DNA from: Macrostomum hystrix
Lineage: Eukaryota; Platyhelminthes; Macrostomidae
NCBI GenBank assembly: GCA_950097015.1
Contig: CATNEN010000003.1
Coordinates: forward strand, 14,179,001 to 14,243,000
Length of the DNA: 64,000 bases
Reading direction: 5' to 3'
Under the pieces are notes generated by a model. That model ran no database searches. It was not told where the DNA came from and saw only the letters and a program-made list of their open reading frames with translations. Positions 56,690-64,000 of the stretch are shown piece after piece (positions within the stretch are counted from its first letter, which is position 1; every line of letters begins with the position of its first letter). The position numbers were made by a program, and so were the translations under genes.

Positions 56690-58830
56690 GGCAGGCGAAC
56701 CCGAAGATCTTGATCTCTCACTTGTAGCGGCTGACCTCACCGACGGCTTGTAGGATGTCGCCGAACCTGCCGTCTTAGCAGCGGCCAATTTGAATAGGTG
56801 GTCGTCGCTTCAGTCACTCACTGCCTTGACCGCGGCCAGCGCCGGGGGCTTCGGAGGTCTACTTCACCTGATGAAGTCACCGAGGGACGGAAACCGCGTC
56901 TGCCAGGGTTCAACGCAATCAGGCGCCGTAGTCAATGAGGCCGGCACTCCGGCGGCCCCACACGCGGAAGGGGCGTAGCGATCCTTATCCGCTGCGTTAC
57001 GAGGTCTCCACAGAGTGGCGCTGGCATCCGGATCGTCCCGTTTGAAAAGAGCAGAGAGAGCCTGGATTATATTTACCGTCGTCAGCTCGTCACAGCAATT
57101 TTCGTATGGTATTTGCAGCCCAGCATGCGTGTTGAACGATCTGTCAGCCTGTCATCCTGTTTGACTTCTGTAAGAACCGTACGACACCGTCTAGAAGCAG
57201 AATCTGTTGCACAAACTGCACGCCGCCGGTATCCTAGCCGCGGGTGTCCTCAGGCTGACAATTGGTCTTGGCTGACCGATGAGCTGCTTTCAAGATGCAA
57301 GGCGCGCTGAGCAGCTGGTGATACACGTGATACGCTCTTTCGCGAGGGGCGCGTTCTTGCCTAGTCGCGCCGTACATCAACGACCTTCCCGACTGCCTGC
57401 TTACTGCACGCCGCGGCGTTACGCGGACGATCTCATCGTCGCGGTGCAGGGCTTGTCTGTGGAGGAGGCCGTGGGCAATCGACGCGGTCACCGGCTGGGC
57501 AAAAAACTGGCGGATGGAGCTGCAGGTGCCGAGCAAGTGCACCGCCTCTCTGGTTCACCATCACCCCTGAAAGGCGAGCCGTCAGAAGCACCTGAGGCTG
57601 AATAAAGAAACTCCCGCAACGGACTGCCAGCCGCACTTTCTCAGCATGCCGCGAACGTTGCCTGCCGCGCCCGTGCGAGCCGTGGCGTTCTGGCGGCATT
57701 GTCTGGCAGAAGCCGGGGCGATAGACAGAGCCAGCTCTATATGGCCTACGTCCGACCAGTTTGGAGTACGCTGCTGGCGCCTGGATGCCGTCGGCCTGCA
57801 AGACGACCACAGAGCGCTAGCGGAGGTGCTGGAGCGCGAGGCTGGATTGCCACCAAATGACAATCCGTGCAGAAATTCATGTTGGCCTCCTCTATGAACG
57901 CACGCTCAGGCTGCCGGCCAACAACCAACTGCTCGTGTGTGCTACGGCCAAGGACCACTAGTAGATAGTGGCTAAGTAGTCCGTGGCTACGGCCCGCGTC
58001 GCGCTCTCCCGAACGCCCAAGGCTGGCACGAGAAGATGCTCAGCGTCTGCAACGCTGTGGGACTGAGCGACAACCCGCGCGACCCCGTTGCTGTCATGCC
58101 GCCAAAGCCTTCATGGCCCGACCTCGATAAATTTTTCGAGGTTTTCGGGCTTCTCCTGGTCTTTACGAATAGTTCAGGGGGACTGTTATCGAGTCTCGGA
58201 GGGCAGTGGCAAAGCTAGGAGACGCTCGATCGCTGCCCTGTGTCGCTTACTATCATCTGGACCCGACGGAGCGACAAAGGACGGTGTCCTTGAAGGTCGG
58301 CAGAAGCACTCTAATCTGGTGGAGCCCGACATCATCAACATCTGCATTCCGCCGGCCGCAGCGCAACGTCCAGCTACTACGGCGAGCTGGCCAGTGGCGA
58401 TTGCATGGTGAAGCTTAAGTGGTTGCTCGCGTTTCCGGACCCTGCTGAGTTGTCGCCGGTGCAGATGTGTTTCGACTCTTCTGGTGCGACCAAAGCCGGC
58501 GAAATATGGGCCAGCCTCGCGACACTAGCCGCGCCGCTGATCGAGGTCCTGCAGGTGCATCTGCAGTGGGTGCCTGGACATTAAGGCGTCCCCGGAAACG
58601 AGCTAGGCCGTTAACGAGATCGCCAAGCGAGACTCTTTGTTGACGCAGGCCGGACGCCGCGCCAATCCCACTGGCGCCAGCACAAGCTGCCATCCAACGC
58701 GACTGCCTCTCTGCCGCGGGCACGGAAGCCATACAGGAGGCAAATAGACGGCCGCTGATCACGGTCTGTCAGGGCAACAGCTGCCCCGCCATGACTCTTC
58801 ACCGCTGCCGCGAGCATACCGAGCATACTT
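56690..58830 (+). pseudogene. Decayed non-LTR retrotransposon with RT and RNase H
   Basis: GC-rich compared with its surroundings and full of frameshifts and stops. Reverse-transcriptase traces include EPYDTV with LLHKLHAAGILAAGVL near 57175-57255, YINDLPDCLL near 57375 and YADDLIVAVQG near 57420, the catalytic YADD box. A later trace, YMAYVRPVWS near 57740, fits the region after the RT. An RNase H trace follows near 58550: VHLQWVPGH, a stop, then GVPGNEL. RT followed by this RNase H pattern points to the I/Jockey/R1-type group of non-LTR elements. No intact frame exceeds about 125 codons. Element ends were not located. Confidence 0.75.
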
Positions 58831-59564
58831 TTAACTATCTATTTACCATACCACCAGAAACGCAAAGTTTTACGACAGCAATTAAAGCGTATGAAACGTG
58901 CACATGCAGTGCGCATGCATTTTGTGTTGTGTGCGAAACTCTTTTACCTTATTAAATCGATTTTTCCTTTGTCCATCCAAGTACCTCTACAGAATTTATA
59001 CTATAATACATACATCAGTAGTCCTATAGTGGTCCTTCAGTGGTCCTACAGAGGTCCATCCTTCTAATTGTCATTGCATTATTTGCACCTGAAATAAACG
59101 CGTTTCAGGACGTAAAAAGAATAGAAAAAATATTTGCTTCGATTACGTTAGTAAAAAAGGTATATTAAAAACCAAAAACTTACCCTTTAAAAGTTGTAAA
59201 ATTGTTGTAATAATTGTAAAATCGGTCAGACCAGTTGTTTTACTTACTTCACAGCTGGTTCGCATTAATTTAAATTTACATTTGATGCATTTCGCAGAAA
59301 TATATGCAGTGCGGTAGTACTATGTCGTATCATCAATTAATTAATGTTCCGCATTTATTCTAGGTCTTATCTTTATTGCTTTAGATTTTTGTGTGAAAGT
59401 GGCTGTCTTTAAATAACACTTAAGGACGTATAATCTCAACGAAAAATAAGAAAATATATAATATAACTTTTTAATAATCGTTTCATTTATATTTCGTCGC
59501 GAGTCCTATTAAACTTTCTTAAACTATCTATTCGACTAGCAATAACACCATAAATTATATTAAA
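58831..59564. other. Intergenic DNA and likely promoter/5' UTR of SR-protein gene
   Basis: AT-rich. No ORF. The SR-protein start codon follows at 59565. Short repeats of GTCCTACAGAGG type lie at about 59020-59060. Confidence 0.4.
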
Positions 59565-62500
59565 ATGTCGTGTCCTCAAGGTTATGATCGGGCGACGATA
59601 TTTATTAAACCAATTGCTAATGGTGCAACGTAAGTATAAGTATGATATTTTCCCATGTCTGAAAAATTGTTTTACTGTTATTAATAATGCTAACCTCAGA
59701 CAATTATTCATACAATAGTTGAAGTTAAATTGCAGTTGGTTCTTTTTGTATCGTTGTAGGCCTATTTTAAATAAACAAAAGATGGATTATTCATACAATA
59801 GTTAAAGTTAAATTGCAGTTGGTTCTTTTTGTATCGTTGTATTTTAAATAACAAGTTTAACCTAATATCTGGTTTTGCCAATTTATTATGGTAATGGACA
59901 TACATGCGCAACCTCCCAAATCTTAGCCGGCCGTGCAACTTAGTTTTTGCTCTCATTTGCGACTTAGTTCATTTCATTGCTCTATTTACAACTTAGTTTG
60001 CTCTTATTTGCTCTCTTTTTCTCTCCCCTTTTTCCTTTTCTTCACGCCTTCCTTTTTTGTCCCTTGGTCCCCCCTTTGATTTTTTTGCACTTGGTCAATT
60101 GGTTTTTGCGACTTACCTTGCTTGGCCCTCGTTTCACCCAGCCGGGTGTTGAGCATGTATGGTAATGGAAATATAATATATATATATATATTAATATATA
60201 TGGCAATTGGCAATGTCCTAGTTTCCAGGGTGAAATTCTTTTGACCCGAAATTGTAAGCAAACAAACAAAATCCAGTTTTTTAAAGCAGTAAACCATGTC
60301 ATAGGGCTTGAGATTGCACAGCATATTAATAGGTTAGCCAGTATAGAGAGTGGTAAAAACTATTTTCTAGGTAAAGTCAGCACCAGAGGAACTTGCTCAG
60401 GTAAGATAAAAAAGGTCCTCACTGATGCTTATATTGGTCAATCAATTGATCAATCAACCAATACACTGCAATCCAATCAATTAGTCATTTGGATTTGGAC
60501 TTAACAATGACTATATATAAAATACAAAAATGTAAAGCTTAAAAAGAAGTACACTCTTGGGTCATTAAGACTGCAGTTAAACTATACTTTCCTTAACATT
60601 CTCTTTCTATTGTTCAAATTTTGCAGTGGGTAGTATTTGCATTGGTGTTGGTGTTGCCAACCAAATTTAGTATGTAGTTGAATTCTCAGTGTATATGAGA
60701 TAGGGCCCCATTTGTACATTCCTAGAAACCATTTCCCACGAAAATTTAGTATTTTGTTTAACTTTTTATAAAATTTGTTTGAATGCACCAATTTGTTCAT
60801 TTGCACTGAAAATAAAAGGTTCTAATGAATTTGCGGAGGTGAGGAGGAGAGGAAGTTTTTGTATAAATACACATGAGTGAAAGAGAAGAAATTAACCCTT
60901 GTTTGAGACGGCGTTCAGAATAAAGAAAGCTTTAATCTTGAAGTATTAGTGTTGATGTTATTTGAAAGAGACATTGCAAAAGGGAAGTAAACAGAGTAAA
61001 GGAGATCTGTAAATCTAGATCCACTTGTAAAGCCCAAGACGGACTGAAGACTGGTTAAGACTGATAAAGATGGATAAAGAGTGACAAATACTGATAAAGA
61101 TGGATAAAGAGTACTTACAGAAATAATACAGCAAGGTTATTATTATAAGTGAAAGTAAATAGAGAGGATAAAATTTGGCCATATCATGCTACCAGATTAA
61201 ATGCATAACACTACCTATTTGGATTGAAATAAGAAGTGCATAAAGTGAATAATTAAGGACATTCATAAGATTGATATAAAGACAGTATTTGAATAAAGTG
61301 AATAAGCACTATGACAACTTTAGTGATATTCAGTAAGATATTAACTATTGTAAAATAACCCTGTGACAACTTTGGTAGGACTTTAATTATCAAAGCATAA
61401 GCACTAGAGCAACATTGGTGGCATCACTAGGATTAGTAAGTTATCAAGAAAGTAGCCCTACAACATATACCTAGTGCTTAAGGTGGGTAAAATGTATGTA
61501 TAACACAAATAGTGACAAGTTTAAGTTGATTAAGTTTATTTCTGATAAGTATTGAGTACAACTTGTTAGGCCTAACTTAATTGGTTCTAAACTTAGTGAT
61601 AGATAAAATACATAATTGGATACAAACTTCTTTTTTGTATAAAAAAACTTATTTGTTGACTCTAATAAATATCTCGTCTCTAATCACTCCCCTTTTCCAT
61701 TATGTTCCATTATCTTATCTCTCTTCAGTCTAAGTGCCAGCTGTTATTTTCTGTTTTCTCTCATTTGCCTGCAAAGTGCATATTGCTGCTTGCTGTTCTG
61801 TAAAAGGTTAGTCTGAGTTAGTCTCATAGGCCATATGTAATTCATTAATTTCTATATGATACTATCTTTTAAATTTTATACTTACCTATCCTTTCAGTGT
61901 GGAAGAACTGCAACTTTTCTATGAACAATATGGTGACATTCTGTCCATCAACATCCCAGCTGATCGAGTCACTCACAAGAGCAGAGGCTACGCCTTTATT
62001 GAATATCCTTTTACACAACTTTTTATTTACTATGAATCCTAAATTTATTGGCCTATGAGAACTATCCACCAAAAGTCAATTGTATAAATGCCCTATGTAT
62101 AATTTAATCCACATGCTGAAGTTGTATTACTTTCCTTAACCAACTGTTGATCTATTGTTTTTTTCGCTTGTTATCTGCACATTTCTCCATCCGGACGACG
62201 CGGCCACAGCCAGAGATCGCACCAACGGATCTAACCTGCTTGGCAAATTGATCACAGTGGAAATTGCTGAAGGGCCTAGAAAGAGTGAGTTTAAATTGTA
62301 TAAGACAGTTTCAGCACTGCCTGGAGATTCGATTGCTATTAAGGCCGTTGCAGTCATGCTACAATCAGTGCGAGCTATATAAGTTCGAGTTGGTCCGAAT
62401 CTGCTGAAATGAACAGACTGGAAACTGTATTGAGATTTGAGCACAGCTTCCTACGAGATCCTGCTAAAGATTTAGAGTGTTTGACCTCTGCAGTGTCCCT

Positions 62501-63909
62501 CGCCTAGAACAGCCATGACTGATATTTATTAGCTAGTTAACAATAACATTGCTGCTTTGTCATTTTGCAGCTTGACATGTCAGAAATTGCTACGATGCAG
62601 TTCAATAGTATTCTGTGATCTCACACAGTGTCTATTGTTTCAATGAACTCAGTTCTTTGTTCCGCCTTCCGTGTGCATCTGCATGCTTCAAATGCATCAA
62701 GTGACTTCAGATTCATGCATGAAACAGTTTGGACTCAGAGTAATAGGTAAATTGCAGTTATCGCTGAATTCTATCACAAGGAAACGGAATACGAAATCAG
62801 GCCTTGCAGATCGGATTTCTTTACTGCCTAATAATATACACCGTTTGCATTTGTGAATCTAAAGAAACAAAGCCTTGGCAACAGCAAAGGCCTCAGTAAC
62901 AGTGTGTACATGTGTGCACGCACTCGTGCAATGTATTTCACTCTGGATATATGGATCTTCACGATGGCGCTATGCAGGGATTTCAAGACAGGACACTATT
63001 CTCATTCGGAAATCAGCAATCTCGTACCGTGATGTATTTCGCAAACAGTTCCGCGTATTTGATTGCATGCATACAGAATATTAATTTGCAGAAACATTAA
63101 GTAAGCAAATTTTATTTACAAGTATTTGCATATCTTTGTGTTCTTACACTGTGTTGGTTGCTCCACATGCAGCACATTGTTTAAGGGGTACCGTTTTAGT
63201 TCTAAAAGAAAGAAGGCAACATTAAAGATATCGTTTGAACTGTCTTTATCTCCCAAGTTTAGAATCGGTCGATTGACAGCAACAGCAACTAGGTCGATTG
63301 TCCATCTTCGAGTATTTTTTTAATGCAAGGGGGTAAAAGTTGCATAATAAGCTAGATGCCAATATTACGTTTCGCTTGCTAATAACAAAATTCCATCCAT
63401 TCGCGTGCGATTCAGCGCCGGCTGAAATGCAGCAACGCCGGGATAAGCTGCGTCGGTTTCAAGAGCGCGATCAGCCGCAGCACAGGAGCTTTCATCGTCA
63501 GCAGCGCTCGCTCAATGGACTTAACGATCGGCGGCAGGAGCCGCGGGTATCTTACAATCGCGGGTCTCGAACCATTAGTAGGAGGCCCAATCCGACATCC
63601 TCTGGTAGGGGAGGCGGAAGAGGTCGTCGCATCGAGCCGATTATTCAGGTTAGTCCGTCCACTTCGCCTTCGATTTCCGGGTCGCGAAGATCAAGATCTA
63701 GGTCGCGGTCTAGGTCTAGGTCCGATGCCAAAGAAAAAATTGAAGGCTCATCGTCTAGCCGAAGGCGCAGATGGAGGTCAAGGTCGAGGTCTAGTTCCAG
63801 CGACGGCTCGGAGAGTCGATCGAGGTCAAGGTCAGCGTCAAGCTCAAGGTCGTCTGGCGGCGCCGATGGTTCCTCGCGAGTTTCGTCAACAAGTTCTCGA
63901 CCAAGATGA
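59565..63909 (+). CDS. SR splicing factor, SRSF10-like RRM protein (255 aa)
   Basis: Four exons in frame from ATG to stop: 59565-59629, 61898-62002, 62181-62284, 63416-63909. One RRM at about residues 9-92: RNP2 is IFIKPI, RNP1 is RGYAFIEF, and GKLITVEIAEGPRKTPAEM follows the domain. The stretch RKTPxxM after the RRM is close to that of SRSF10/SRSF12, which supports this subgroup. Then comes an Arg/Gln-rich linker (QQRRDKLRRFQERDQPQ), an RGG-like patch (GRGGGRGRR) and an RS domain from about residue 180. It should bind pre-mRNA in the nucleus and regulate splicing through its phosphorylated RS tail. Intron 2 is AT-AC (see next entry). Other SR or RBMX-like proteins are possible but less similar. 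Confidence 0.9.
59704..59850. repeat. Short direct duplication in SR-gene intron 1
   Basis: A segment of about 57 bp containing GTTAAATTGCAGTTGGTTCT occurs at about 59704-59760 and again at 59790-59846, with one or two differences. Confidence 0.85.
62003..62180 (+). other. U12-type AT-AC intron of the SR-protein gene
   Basis: The intron begins ATATCCTTTT, the U12 donor consensus, and ends CTGCAC. TTCCTTAAC, an exact U12 branch-site consensus, lies at 62132-62140. Joining 62002 to 62181 gives GYAFIE plus FLHPDDAA, which rebuilds a perfect RNP1 motif. No GT-AG alternative restores this. The branch site is about 40 nt from the 3' end, longer than the usual 10-20. Confidence 0.88.
62285..63415. 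other. SR-gene intron 3
   Basis: GT-AG intron (GTGAGT at 62285, TTCAG at 63411-63415). It contains several short open frames, none with a recognisable domain. It might hold a poison exon, as in many SR genes, but none was identified. Confidence 0.6.
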
Positions 63910-64000
63910 ACAAGAAGTAGTCTGGACAGTGATTTTTACTAAACGCGTTGTTCCGTTTGCTAAATACGGCTTACGCCTTTTCTACTCCAGCATTCTAACG

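Noticed and set aside
57234-57905. Several overlapping GC-rich ORFs of 90-125 codons
   Set aside because: They are fragments and shadows of the decayed non-LTR element, broken by frameshifts.

Overview
The window is animal nuclear DNA. It holds multi-exon genes with GT-AG introns, polyglutamine tracts, tRNA-derived SINEs, decayed DNA transposons and retrotransposons, and a very large load of minisatellites. The gene set (a CUX/cut homeobox factor, a USF-type bHLH-zipper factor, an SLC6 glycine-type transporter, a BAR-domain protein and an SR splicing factor) indicates a bilaterian invertebrate. I cannot name the species. A U12-type AT-AC intron shows that the lineage has used the minor spliceosome.

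Layout. 1-5.9 kb: no gene; GA-rich, 23-bp, 9-bp and 20-bp arrays separated by AT-rich unique DNA. 5.9-16.3 kb: a tandem duplication of a compound unit (17-bp array, conserved left flank, inner cassette, conserved right flank). Each cassette holds a small signal-peptide-like ORF between two oppositely oriented arrays of one 16-bp satellite. 17.0-20.3 kb: a transposon graveyard with a SINE, a decayed IS630/Tc1-type element with about 50-bp inverted ends, a decayed tyrosine recombinase and two palindromes. 21.4-26.0 kb, minus strand: BAR-domain gene with minisatellites in its introns; one intron array repeats the E-box CACGTG. 29.2-36.25 kb, minus strand: complete 7-exon SLC6 transporter of 692 codons, five of whose six introns contain minisatellites or a SINE fragment. 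39.8-41.2 kb, plus strand: USF-like bHLH-LZ factor. 42.3-45.0 kb: 30-bp and 20-bp arrays. 45.1-50.1 kb, minus strand: 10-exon CUX-like gene of 964 codons with three CUT repeats and a homeodomain. 50.1-56.3 kb: non-coding sequence with a roughly 49-bp array, a foldback element and a relic of the 16-bp satellite. 56.3-58.8 kb: SINE and a decayed non-LTR retrotransposon with RT and RNase H remnants. 59.6-63.9 kb, plus strand: complete 4-exon SR protein (255 aa, SRSF10-like) whose second intron is AT-AC.

The genes do not form an operon or a shared pathway. One possible link is that USF-family proteins bind CACGTG, and the BAR-gene intron carries eight perfect CACGTG sites at about 45-bp spacing.

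Exon joins were made by hand from splice consensus, phase and family resemblance. The CUX, SLC6 and SR models stay in frame from ATG to stop. The BAR model lacks its first exon and has one uncertain join. Most long open frames in the window are products of stop-free repeat units, not genes.
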